A stretch of 23,394 nucleotides of DNA, taken from an uncultured Prevotella sp. GTDB lineage: Bacteria > Bacteroidota > Bacteroidia > Bacteroidales > Bacteroidaceae. The DNA is taken from assembly GCA_902477645.1 (NCBI GenBank), contig CABSIA010000030.1:1-23394 (forward strand), given 5' to 3'. The translations under genes and the position numbers were made by a program. This document shows, in pieces, positions 15,571-23,350 of this stretch; position 1 is the stretch's first letter, and each line of letters begins with the position of its first letter. The notes under the pieces are model-generated. The model saw only the letters and a program-made list of their open reading frames with translations, did no database searches and had not been told where the DNA came from.

Positions 15571-18516
15571 TTATGGTCTCAATGCCGGTTTCAGCTCGTC
15601 GGGCGACTCATTGGTAAACATATTTACCGGTGGTGCCTGCTTGGTGAAAAGATCTGTTATGGTTTCGAGAGGCACTGATATTGAGGGTTGGAACTCCCGG
15701 CTCTGCATATATTTCAATATCGAAGAACGCAACTGACGGGCCACAATGCGTCTGTCGAGGTGTGACGATATGTCGAAAGTAGTGATGAGCAGCTTGCCGC
15801 CAAGCACACGAGCCTCAGCTATCATGGCGAGCTTTCGGCTTACGTGCCATGTGTCGATAGGCTGGAAAGGAGGCTGATAAGAGACTGGGAAGGCGGCAAG
15901 GTTCATTACCTGTGCACGGTTGACAAGCTCCCACCAGTTCAGATTTTGCCAACTGTCGGTACAGAAATCGCCGAACACAGGATGCGAGGCGTCGATATAA
16001 GAGCCTGTTGTATGCGGCGGCCGCATCTTGAACCAGCTTGTGTTCCAAAATACAGGCAGATAGGTCTGTTTCACATCACTGCCGAAAGTAATCTTGCCAG
16101 CCGCCATAAGCAGCACTTTTCCACCATTGCGCAATATACCGACAGCCTTGGCATCGAGAGTGTCACAGATATGTATGTTAAGCTCCGCATCCTTATTTCC
16201 CGATGTCGGCGGCATTGCCACCTCTGACGGGTACACCCAGAAATCCCATTCATTTACGGCATCGCCTACCCTAACCTGCAATTGCAGTTTCTGCGGACGG
16301 CAAGATGTCTGCACTTCTTTGTATACAGACAACGGCAGCTCTACGGTTCCAAGACAGATGTTCTTACCTATAGGAATAGGATTTGCTGCAGTCAATGTTC
16401 CCGACACTGCCCCGACACCATTGCCCGATATGGTATAAGCCAGCACTGCATCAATCTGTGAGGCTGAGGCATTATAAACAGTTACAGGCACACGGAGAGT
16501 ATCAGAAGTAGTAAATACGAAACGCGGGAAACAGGCAAGCGGAACAACAGGCGCACAGGCATGGCGGAAAACGTCCATATCCTTAGCATCGCGCACCCAG
16601 CTTTTCTCTTTCCAGAACACATTGAGCGGACCTACAAGAGCCGTGCCCTGCCCGCTGTAGTCGTTCAGTCCAAGAAGCTGAAACCCAGCATAATCAGGTG
16701 TGCGCAGATTGCGCTCTATCTCATATTTATATGCAAGAAGCTGCAAGCGGCTGCTCGACTCCAAAAACTTGTCAGCCATAGGAGCCATTCCGCCATTGGC
16801 AAGCAAATCCTCGAAAATATCGAAGTTGGAAGCCTTGTATACTCCCGTATAAAGCTGACGCTCACGGAAATCAGGGAATGCGCACCACTGTCCCTGCTCG
16901 TGGGCTATAACAGGAGTATTGGCAATCTTCTCCACCGTACCGTCAGCAAGCGTATCGTCTGCAAGAGCATAGGCGGGAGTTCCCTGTACTTTGAAATTGC
17001 GCGGGCGAAGCAACTGACCGTAATAGTCGTCGGCAGACTGAGGAGCCGCCTTGTCCCAAACAAGACCACGGGCACCACCCTTTACATGATAGTCGCTGTT
17101 GGCATCCCATGCCCATCCGCCACCTACTGACGCACCACAATACAGCCGGCGGTTGTCGCCAGAACTATGCCACCAGCTGACAAAGTCACGGCACCATGCC
17201 ACCCAGTCGCCAGCCGGCTCGTTGCCTGCGGCAAGCATACAGAACGAGGGATGGTTGCCATACTGACGCACCATGCGCTGAGTCTCCTCAAGAAGATAGC
17301 GATCGATAGACATTCCACGATGAAGTTTCACGCCATGATTAGGCCAAGAAGGTCCCTCGGGCTGCAAATATAGTCCGAGCTTGTCGGCAGCACAGAAGGC
17401 AGCCTCGGGCGGACAATATGAATGGAAACGGATATGGTTGACACCATACTCCTTGCACTTGCTGAAAATCTGTGTCCACGAAGCCTCATCGGTAGGAGGA
17501 TAGCCTGTGAGAGGGAAACAGCAGTTCTCAACAGTACCACGCAGCCATATAGGAGAGCCGTTTAGATAGAGTTGCCTGCCCCGAAACGATATCTCACGCA
17601 TGCCGAAGGTGGTATTTACGGTATCGCTCCCCATAATTGTTGTAAGAGTATAGAGATTTGGCGAAAACTCACTCCACAAGCGAATATCGCCAGATACAGG
17701 CAAAGTGTAGCGTGACGAAGATTTGCCCGGCTCAACCTTAGACGGTTTTATGCGGTTGCCATCGATAATGAAACCGATATTGTGCCGCTTGCCGTTGCCC
17801 GATGTCTCAATCTCCACCTCAATTTCCTTTTTGTCAATATCAGGAAACACCTGCACATTGGAGATATAACTCTCTGGACGGCAGACGAGCCTGATATCGC
17901 CAGCTATTCCGTTCCAGTTGCCTTGGGTTTGGTCGGTTACGCTATGCGAGTCCTGACCGACACATACATTCTCGATACCGTTGTAAACACGTATCCGCAA
18001 CTCGTTATCTTTGCCAAAGGATATGAGTTTTGTTATATCAAAAGTGTGAGGAACAGACAAAGAGGAGTCTCGCCCCGCAAGCTCACCATTGACATAAACA
18101 GCAGTCTCGATATGCGGACGCTCAAGATACAGGAGCACACGGTTGCCTGACCACTTACGGGGAACAACAACATGGCGCGTGTACCATGCCTCTCCGACAT
18201 AGTGGCGTGACGGTGTGAGAAAGAAAGGGAACTTCATCTTGCCCGCCTCACGGTATTTAGCCATGTAGGGATTGAAATAGAAAGAGGAGTCATAAAGACT
18301 TCCCGTCCACTTTGTATCAACAGTAACCTCATCGCCCAAACCGTTTGTAAGCATGGACCCAGGCAAACGGGCCTGCTTTCCGTCAGACATGGTCCATAGC
18401 CCGGAAAGGTCTATTGAGCGGTGCTGAGCCGACAAGGGCATGAGCGAGGCCATTAAAAGCAGAAACGCCAAGCGACGACGCTCATGGAGAAAGATATTTG
18501 AAATGCGGTTTATCAT
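15571..18516 (-). CDS. Secreted GH2-family glycoside hydrolase
   Basis: This 981-residue enzyme is predicted to cleave a terminal beta-linked sugar (galactoside or related) from a glycan. The start is the ATG at 18516; the same frame reaches back to a TTG at 18549, which is less likely. The signal peptide ends LAFLLLMASLMPLSAQ. A GH2 sugar-binding jelly roll follows (about 100-215, HYVGEAWYTRHVVVPRKW, VYVNGELAG, GNWNGIAGDIRLVC), then an Ig-like domain (about 217-310) and the TIM barrel (about 312-690). The acid/base is predicted as Glu433 in AAGNEPAGDW and the nucleophile as Glu540 in VIAHEQGQWCAFPDF. The C-terminal 300 residues are beta-rich and include a glutamine-amidotransferase-like fold region around GILRNGGKVLLMAAG. 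It is last in an operon after the second GH35 enzyme, about 50 bases downstream of its stop. The two probably act on the same glycan; the substrate is not clear. Confidence 0.87.
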   Translation of the reverse strand: MINRISNIFLHERRRLAFLLLMASLMPLSAQHRSIDLSGLWTMSDGKQARLPGSMLTNGLGDEVTVDTKWTGSLYDSSFYFNPYMAKYREAGKMKFPFFLTPSRHYVGEAWYTRHVVVPRKWSGNRVLLYLERPHIETAVYVNGELAGRDSSLSVPHTFDITKLISFGKDNELRIRVYNGIENVCVGQDSHSVTDQTQGNWNGIAGDIRLVCRPESYISNVQVFPDIDKKEIEVEIETSGNGKRHNIGFIIDGNRIKPSKVEPGKSSSRYTLPVSGDIRLWSEFSPNLYTLTTIMGSDTVNTTFGMREISFRGRQLYLNGSPIWLRGTVENCCFPLTGYPPTDEASWTQIFSKCKEYGVNHIRFHSYCPPEAAFCAADKLGLYLQPEGPSWPNHGVKLHRGMSIDRYLLEETQRMVRQYGNHPSFCMLAAGNEPAGDWVAWCRDFVSWWHSSGDNRRLYCGASVGGGWAWDANSDYHVKGGARGLVWDKAAPQSADDYYGQLLRPRNFKVQGTPAYALADDTLADGTVEKIANTPVIAHEQGQWCAFPDFRERQLYTGVYKASNFDIFEDLLANGGMAPMADKFLESSSRLQLLAYKYEIERNLRTPDYAGFQLLGLNDYSGQGTALVGPLNVFWKEKSWVRDAKDMDVFRHACAPVVPLACFPRFVFTTSDTLRVPVTVYNASASQIDAVLAYTISGNGVGAVSGTLTAANPIPIGKNICLGTVELPLSVYKEVQTSCRPQKLQLQVRVGDAVNEWDFWVYPSEVAMPPTSGNKDAELNIHICDTLDAKAVGILRNGGKVLLMAAGKITFGSDVKQTYLPVFWNTSWFKMRPPHTTGSYIDASHPVFGDFCTDSWQNLNWWELVNRAQVMNLAAFPVSYQPPFQPIDTWHVSRKLAMIAEARVLGGKLLITTFDISSHLDRRIVARQLRSSILKYMQSREFQPSISVPLETITDLFTKQAPPVNMFTNESPDELKPALRP

Positions 18517-18566
18517 TGCTTTTTTAGTTCTAAATATTATTCTACTCAAATTTAAAACAACATATA

Positions 18567-20582
18567 CTATTCTATTGTCACAGTTGCCGACTCGCCTGGC
18601 GTTCTATCAGCCTCTTTCGGGAAATAAACTGGCATATCTGCCTGCATTGGAAGTATGCGAAGCTCCAGTTCCCTGCACCCCTCGGGCAAACGCCACAAAC
18701 CATATAAGAACGGACGGCCATTGTAAAAGTTGTCGGCAACGAGCTTGCCATTGGCATACAGGCGCGCCACATCGCCACGATAGTCGATGCGGAGCATACG
18801 GCCTAATGCGGCTGCGGGCAGCGAGCTGACATTTATACGATAGACAGCCGCCTTGGAGAAATCGGCATCGGAAGGAGCCTCAGCAACCTTGCTTACGCCC
18901 ATAGAGATTGCACGCGGCGTAGCTAACGCCTCGCTGACCTTAGAAACCTCAGCCTTATAAAGTATGTCATAATGTCCGGAATCTTCAAGGAACAGCGTAC
19001 GGGCCTCTTTTGGAGTGAGCAGATAAATGTTTCCGACGACAGGGCGAGACGTGCCACGAGGCTTAACATTGCGCATAATCTTGCCGTTGGCAAGGGCTAT
19101 CTCGACAGGTATGCCCGGTATCTGCTGTAGATAGACATTACCGCTGCGGCGGGCAATGGGCTGAGCTGTTGCATAGCGCATGCCATCAACATTGAACGGG
19201 AATATGCACGATGCAGACTCTGGAATGGTGATTGGAGTCTTAGGAAACTGCAAGTCGCCAACCTTAAACCTTATGCCTTTCTTAGCCGAAAGCTGATGCA
19301 GACGCTCATAGTTATTGACAAACACGAAACCGCTGTCGCCAAGCATGCGGTAAGACCAGCGCAGCTGACTGTCGTCCCCCTGCTTGATATCTTGCGAACA
19401 AGGGAATGACGCTTCCATCGGAGCGAGAGTCTCTTGCCAGTCGTGCATGAAGAGGTGTAGCTTGCGAAGCAGATAATAATGCTCGTAAGGCTGCCCGAAC
19501 TCTCCGAGAGGAGCCTGGAAGTCGTATGTCTTCACAGGCATGTCGTTGTGGTTCGTTGCAGCTGTACGCTGATTCTCATTAAGAGTTGTTCCAGCCTCAG
19601 GATTTGTTCCGCCATGATACATATAGTAGCCTAGCAGATTGCTGCCGCTCCCAAGCTTCACGATGGCAAGTGAATAGGCATCCTCGGGATATATAAACGG
19701 GCGGCGATGGTAGGCTGTAGCCATGCCGCCACCAAGCTCACATGTGAAATAAGGATAGCCGCTGTCGCCTTTTGCCGTTTCCTCCTTCTGTGCGCCAAAC
19801 TGGTCGGTAGCTATTGCCGTTGAGCTACGGAAAGCCTTGAAATTGAAAGCCTTGTAGTAGTTGCCGGCACCCTCCTTGATACTACGGTCCCAAAAACCGT
19901 CGGCATAGTCGCCAAAAAGCGGAATCATCTCGCCAAAAGGCACAGGACGGGTAAGCGCAGGCCAACCTGTACGGGTATAAAAAGGAAGGTCGAAACCTAT
20001 CTCAACGGCAGCTTTCTTAAGTGCCATAAGATATGTTCCGTTGCGGTGCTCATTATCGAACTGCACAGCAAGCAGCGGACCGCCGTCTTTCCATTGCAGT
20101 CCCTGTACCTGAGAGAATATCTGACGGTAGAGTTTCTTGGCATACGACATAAACTCAGGATTATTGTCACGTGTCTTGCATCCCTTCGAGAACACCCAGT
20201 CAGGAATGCCCCCATTGCGCGACTCGCCGTGGCAGAACGGGCCAAGACGCAATACAACAGGCATATTCTCGGCTGCGCATATCTCTATAAAATGGCGCAA
20301 ATTACGTTGTCCGCTCCAGTTGAATACGCCTTCGTATTCCTCAATATGGTTCCAGAAAACGTATGTGGCAATAATAGTCACACCACCCTCTTTCATTTTC
20401 CTGACCTCTTGTGCCCATTCGGAAACGGGAAGACGGGAATAATGTATCTCGCCCATTACAGGCATCACTCTATGTCCATCGAATATAAGACTCTTTGAGT
20501 CCCATTCTACCGTCGGCTGCTTTGCAGCCTCTGAAGTAAAAGCAGCCATAAGGCTGAGAGAAAGAATAAGTTTTCGTATCAT
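18567..20582 (-). CDS. GH35-family glycoside hydrolase (second, divergent type)
   Basis: This 671-residue secreted enzyme is a predicted beta-galactosidase or close relative. The signal peptide covers residues 1-19 (MIRKLILSLSLMAAFTSEA). The GH35 barrel starts at GEIHYSRLPVSEWAQEVRKM (44-63) and includes YVFWNHIEEYEGVFNW, LRLGPFCHGESRNGGIPDW (111-129) and MYHGGTNP. The acid/base is predicted as Glu178 in VQFDNEHRNG and the nucleophile as Glu282 in FTCELGGGM, although the surroundings differ from the classical NEYG and SEFWSGW motifs of the other GH35 in this window, so specificity may differ too. Small beta domains follow the barrel, ending in a galactose-binding-like fold (YRGDVARLYANGKLVADNFYNGRP). 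It starts 38 bases after the DUF805 gene stops and precedes the GH2 gene, forming one operon. Confidence 0.88.
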   Translation of the reverse strand: MIRKLILSLSLMAAFTSEAAKQPTVEWDSKSLIFDGHRVMPVMGEIHYSRLPVSEWAQEVRKMKEGGVTIIATYVFWNHIEEYEGVFNWSGQRNLRHFIEICAAENMPVVLRLGPFCHGESRNGGIPDWVFSKGCKTRDNNPEFMSYAKKLYRQIFSQVQGLQWKDGGPLLAVQFDNEHRNGTYLMALKKAAVEIGFDLPFYTRTGWPALTRPVPFGEMIPLFGDYADGFWDRSIKEGAGNYYKAFNFKAFRSSTAIATDQFGAQKEETAKGDSGYPYFTCELGGGMATAYHRRPFIYPEDAYSLAIVKLGSGSNLLGYYMYHGGTNPEAGTTLNENQRTAATNHNDMPVKTYDFQAPLGEFGQPYEHYYLLRKLHLFMHDWQETLAPMEASFPCSQDIKQGDDSQLRWSYRMLGDSGFVFVNNYERLHQLSAKKGIRFKVGDLQFPKTPITIPESASCIFPFNVDGMRYATAQPIARRSGNVYLQQIPGIPVEIALANGKIMRNVKPRGTSRPVVGNIYLLTPKEARTLFLEDSGHYDILYKAEVSKVSEALATPRAISMGVSKVAEAPSDADFSKAAVYRINVSSLPAAALGRMLRIDYRGDVARLYANGKLVADNFYNGRPFLYGLWRLPEGCRELELRILPMQADMPVYFPKEADRTPGESATVTIE

Positions 20583-20620
20583 AGTTTTTGTAGTTCTGTT
20601 AATCAGGTTTGAAATGTATA

Positions 20621-21136
20621 TTAGTCAGCGATCGGGTTAACATATTTCGGCGACGGTCCATATTTATTGTCTTCCTTGCTACCGTCCATTACAGCAAAAA
20701 CAAGAATGGTGAGATTAACAACGCTGCTTGCCAATGACAAGCCTACGAATGCTGGAGCTTTTACCATCTCGATAATGGCGGCAGGGTCTGTATTCTCTAA
20801 ATCGACCATACCTGTGGCAAAGCCGTAAACGTTAAGAGTCACACCTATAGCCACGGCTGCGGCAACCCAGATGCCACTATGGTTGTTGTCGTGCATGCGG
20901 CGAATGGTTACCGGCACCATCCACAACTGCAACAGGAAAGACACTACCGTTTTTACGATAAGGTCAAGACCTGGTATAAACATAGTTACACAAACAGACA
21001 CAAATGCGTAAGCAAGATAGTTCCACCACAACTCCGAACGGCGGGAGCGTCCCTTAATATCGGTAAAGTTAATATAGTTCATCCTCAACGCATCTGAGAA
21101 TGTCAGCTGCGGAAGTATTTTAATGTTTGTCTCCAT
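20621..21136 (-). CDS. DUF805-family inner membrane protein
   Basis: This 171-residue protein has the DUF805 (YhaH-like) signatures: NFTDIKGRSRRSELWW near 23-38, TIRRMHDNNHSGIW at 77-90, and DGSKEDNKYGPSPKY at 151-165. Four hydrophobic segments are visible at about 39-56, 60-76, 88-108 and 128-150. The function of the family is unknown; it is often linked loosely to envelope or stress contexts. It is first in the apparent operon ahead of the GH35 and GH2 genes, which is an odd partner for two secreted glycosidases. A -7 box lies at 21182-21189. Confidence 0.85.
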   Translation of the reverse strand: METNIKILPQLTFSDALRMNYINFTDIKGRSRRSELWWNYLAYAFVSVCVTMFIPGLDLIVKTVVSFLLQLWMVPVTIRRMHDNNHSGIWVAAAVAIGVTLNVYGFATGMVDLENTDPAAIIEMVKAPAFVGLSLASSVVNLTILVFAVMDGSKEDNKYGPSPKYVNPIAD

Positions 21137-21181
21137 AATAGCATAGTTTTTAAAATTATTATTATCTCACATTTCAATTGT

Positions 21182-21189
21182 CAAATATA
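21182..21189 (-). promoter_or_regulatory. Probable -7 promoter box for the DUF805-GH35-GH2 operon
   Basis: The minus strand reads TATATTTG (TAnnTTTG), 45 bases before the ATG at 21136. A standard -33 box at 19-21 bases is not obvious. Confidence 0.55.
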
Positions 21190-21397
21190 CTTATTTTTCA
21201 TTACAACATAAATTAGCAGGCATTTAATTTTTCTTAAAAACGGCAAATTGGGCACCTGTAAGTTATCCAACGCCTGTAAAGTACCTAATTTACAGCCATA
21301 ATCTTACATCGGCAAAATTAGTTCTTTTCAGAAAAATACAATCTAGATAAAATATATTTTATAATGGACAAAATGATGATTTTCTTATTTTATTTTG
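21190..21397. other. Divergent intergenic region with short repeats
   Basis: The 306-base gap between the DUF805 start and the RidA start contains a promoter at each end and no gene. Its centre holds two copies of CCTGTAA at 21255 and 21273 (18 bases apart), a small hairpin CTGTAAA (21274-21280) with TTTACAG (21289-21295), and two CGGCAAA motifs about 70 bases apart. These might be regulator sites but are too weak to call. Confidence 0.4.
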
Positions 21398-21405
21398 TAA
21401 TTTTG
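21398..21405 (+). promoter_or_regulatory. Probable -7 promoter box for ridA
   Basis: TAATTTTG matches TAnnTTTG and lies 37 bases before the ATG at 21443. No convincing TTTG -33 box is seen at the standard spacing. Confidence 0.55.
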
Positions 21406-21442
21406 CACTGTCATTAATATCAAAACCAACAACAAGAAAATT

Positions 21443-21817
21443 ATGAAAGCTATAAACACAGAAAAAGCTCCTGCTGCTATAGGACCATACAGCCAGGCTA
21501 TTGAGGCAAACGGTTTTGTATTCGCATCTGGTCAGCTGCCTATTGACCCTGCGACAGGCAACTTCCCCGAAGGCGGAATAAAAGAACAGACACGACAGAG
21601 CCTTACAAACGCAAAGAACATTCTTGAGGCAGCCGGCACCGACTTGGCTCACGTTGTAAAGACAACGGTATTTCTCTCAGACATGGCAAACTTCGGTGCC
21701 ATGAACGAGGTGTACGCCGAATTTTTCAACGCTCCCTACCCTGGGCGCTCGGCTGTTGCAGTTAAGGACCTACCCAAGGGTGCCTTGGTAGAGGTTGAGT
21801 GCATAGCTGCAAAATAG
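21443..21817 (+). CDS. ridA: RidA-family reactive enamine/imine deaminase
   Basis: This 124-residue cytosolic protein hydrolyses reactive 2-aminoacrylate and related enamines released by PLP enzymes such as threonine/serine dehydratase, protecting PLP enzymes from damage. The family signature is complete: GPYSQAI at 14-20, FASGQLPIDPATG at 27-39, NAKNILEAAG, VVKTTVFLSDM, and PYPGRSAVAVKDLPKGALVEVECIA at 99-122. Arg102 and Glu117 correspond to E. coli Arg105 and Glu120, the carboxylate-binding and catalytic residues. The length is that of a typical RidA. It is a single gene with its own -7 box and a hairpin about 35 bases past the stop. Confidence 0.95.
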   Translation: MKAINTEKAPAAIGPYSQAIEANGFVFASGQLPIDPATGNFPEGGIKEQTRQSLTNAKNILEAAGTDLAHVVKTTVFLSDMANFGAMNEVYAEFFNAPYPGRSAVAVKDLPKGALVEVECIAAK

Positions 21818-21846
21818 GCTGCCACAACATAACTGGTATTCAACAA

Positions 21847-21923
21847 TTAAGGTGGGCTATATAAAACGAAAGCCCACATGATTCATTTTTATTTTCGGCG
21901 GGAATTTATAGAACCCACCTTAA
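21847..21923 (+). promoter_or_regulatory. Leader with two mutually exclusive stems between ridA and the Rpn gene
   Basis: GTGGGCT (21852-21858) can pair with AGCCCAC (21871-21877), after which comes a T-rich stretch, giving a terminator-like hairpin for ridA. Alternatively TTAAGGTGGG (21847-21856) pairs perfectly with CCCACCTTAA (21914-21923). Both stems use GTGGG, so only one can form at a time. This is the layout of an attenuator, though the simpler reading is an ordinary ridA terminator. Confidence 0.5.
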
Positions 21924-21946
21924 GCGTAACAAGGAAAGGATGCAAC

Positions 21947-22900
21947 ATGATACATATAGCAAATCCGATATATGACATCGTTTTCAAATATTTAATGGAA
22001 GACGAGCGTATTGTAAAGACGCTTCTGTCAGCACTTCTTAAAAAAGAGGTTTTGGAGGCAGAGGTAAGAAAACACGAATACACCAACGGACGCAGGGATA
22101 AGATATCCATGTTCCGAATAGACTTCGGCGCCAAAGTAAAGGAGGCCGACGGCAGCATCCGCCTTGTTCTCATAGAGCTTCAGAAAACATGGCTCGAAAC
22201 GGAGACATTGCGTTTCCGCCAATACCTTGGAGCCCAGTACGCAAATCCAGAGAACATGCTTAAGGACGACAATCCTATGGGGCACGGAATCCCTATGGTC
22301 ACAGTATATCTTTTAGGACACAAGGTTGGCGACATCGAGGAACCTGTCCTGTATGTCAGCCACAAGTCTTACGACTATGAAGGCAGGGAGGTCACCAAGG
22401 GGCTGCCAGACCCTTTTGTGGACAGCCTTGTCCATGACAGTATCATAGTACAAATACCACGTCTTCACGGCAATGTAAACAACAGACTTGAGGAGATTCT
22501 CAGCGTGTTCGACCAGACCCGCAAAGACAGGCATAACAGACAGGTCATGAACATAGACGAAGCTGAGTATGCCGGCGATGAGGAGATGATGCACATAATA
22601 CACCGCCTCCTTGCTGCTGCGGCAGATACCAAACTTAGACAAGATATGAATGTGGAGGATGAGTATTTTCTTGCCATCGAAAATAGAGACACTGCCATTA
22701 TGAAGCGTGACAAACGTATAAAGGAGCAGGACGAGTTGCTTGAGGAGCAAGGACAAAAGCTTGAGGAACAAGGACAAAAGCTTGAGGAAAAGGACAATAT
22801 TATTATATCCTCCGCAAAAATGATGAAAGCAAATGGCATGTCAACATCTCAGATTTCATCTATAACGCAATTGAGTATAGAGGAAGTTGAAAAACTTTAA
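21947..22900 (+). CDS. Rpn-family PD-(D/E)XK nuclease/putative transposase
   Basis: This 317-residue protein belongs to the recombination-promoting nuclease (Rpn, PDDEXK_2, TIGR01784) family. Start at the ATG at 21947: it opens MIHIANPIYDIVFKYLMED, the usual family N-terminus, and AAGGAAAGGA sits 6 bases before it. An ATG at 21878 in the same frame lies just after the hairpin and adds 23 residues unlike the family. The nuclease core is Asp59 in FRIDFGAKV and the pair Glu77-Leu-Gln79 in LVLIELQKTW, with Gln in place of the usual Lys, as is common in this family. A charged coiled coil with short repeats (LEEQGQK twice) lies at about 262-285, and the end (MMKANGMSTSQISSITQLSIEEVEKL) resembles the family's terminal helix pair. 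Relatives in E. coli nick DNA and promote RecA-independent recombination; others may act in anti-phage defence. Activity here is inferred only. Confidence 0.87.
   Translation: MIHIANPIYDIVFKYLMEDERIVKTLLSALLKKEVLEAEVRKHEYTNGRRDKISMFRIDFGAKVKEADGSIRLVLIELQKTWLETETLRFRQYLGAQYANPENMLKDDNPMGHGIPMVTVYLLGHKVGDIEEPVLYVSHKSYDYEGREVTKGLPDPFVDSLVHDSIIVQIPRLHGNVNNRLEEILSVFDQTRKDRHNRQVMNIDEAEYAGDEEMMHIIHRLLAAAADTKLRQDMNVEDEYFLAIENRDTAIMKRDKRIKEQDELLEEQGQKLEEQGQKLEEKDNIIISSAKMMKANGMSTSQISSITQLSIEEVEKL
22739..22798 (+). repeat. 21-bp tandem repeat inside the Rpn gene
   Basis: Two 21-base units starting CTTGAGGA (22739-22759 and 22760-22780) differ at one base, followed by a partial third unit (22781-22798). 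They encode LEEQGQK-LEEQGQK-LEEKDN in a coiled coil. Because the unit is a multiple of three, gain or loss by slippage would keep the frame and change only the coil length. Confidence 0.85.
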
Positions 22901-22936
22901 TGTCAACCTCTCTCACTTAGATTAAAAAGTCAGAAA

Positions 22937-22982
22937 ATATAGCCAAAGCATAAAAGATGAATTTTCTATGCTTTGGCTATAT
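22937..22982. terminator. Strong hairpin between the converging Rpn and DUF2490 genes
   Basis: ATATAGCCAAAGCATA (22937-22952) and TATGCTTTGGCTATAT (22967-22982) form a perfect 16-bp stem. On the minus strand it is followed by TTTT and then TTTTT a few bases on, so it mainly ends the gene at 23071-23350. It lies 36 bases past the Rpn stop and probably blocks that transcript too. Confidence 0.82.
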
Positions 22983-23070
22983 AGTAAACGCCATATACAC
23001 TTTTATAGTATTGGACTGTGCAAGTTGAACCCTATCAAGGTCATGTCCAGAAGACTGAACGGAGCTGGGG

Positions 23071-23350
23071 TTAGAATTTGAATTTATATTCTACTCCTAA
23101 CACATGCCTGTTTGGCTCATTGTCATCGTCATCATCGTGTACAGTCTGATAAACATAAAACAAACCTACACCATGCTTCTTTGTGATTTTCCAGTCTACA
23201 CCTGCCGTATATCTCATTTTCTCTATCGACCAGGCATTGAAAGCCTCAACACTGGCGTATGGCTCAAAATGACAGTTTGGAATATCATAACTCAATTGCA
23301 GACGGCTTCTGAGCACATTTTTTCCTCGTCCGCTGTAGGTCTTAGGTTTG
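23071..23350 (-). CDS. DUF2490-type outer membrane protein, C-terminal fragment
   Basis: The last 92 residues of a beta-barrel outer-membrane protein are visible. The frame is open from 23350, where genomic sequence ends, and reads KPKTYSGRGKNVLRSRLQLS, then YDIPNCHFEPYASVEAFN, WSIEKMRYTAGVDWKI, YVYQTVHDDDDDNEPNR and HVLGVEYKFKF. Alternating aromatic strands and a terminal Phe are typical of outer-membrane barrels, and the order of motifs fits DUF2490. The GTG at 23316 in this frame is not a start, because coding sequence continues upstream of it. The N-terminal part is lost at the adapter junction. Function of the family is unknown. Confidence 0.85.

Noticed and set aside
18517..18549. Eleven-residue N-terminal extension of the GH2 enzyme starting at TTG
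   Set aside because: The ATG at 18516 is a better start and still gives a complete signal peptide.
21878..21946. Upstream ATG as the start of the Rpn protein
   Set aside because: It lies directly after the ridA hairpin, adds 23 residues unlike the family, and lacks the purine-rich AAGGAAAGGA present before the ATG at 21947.
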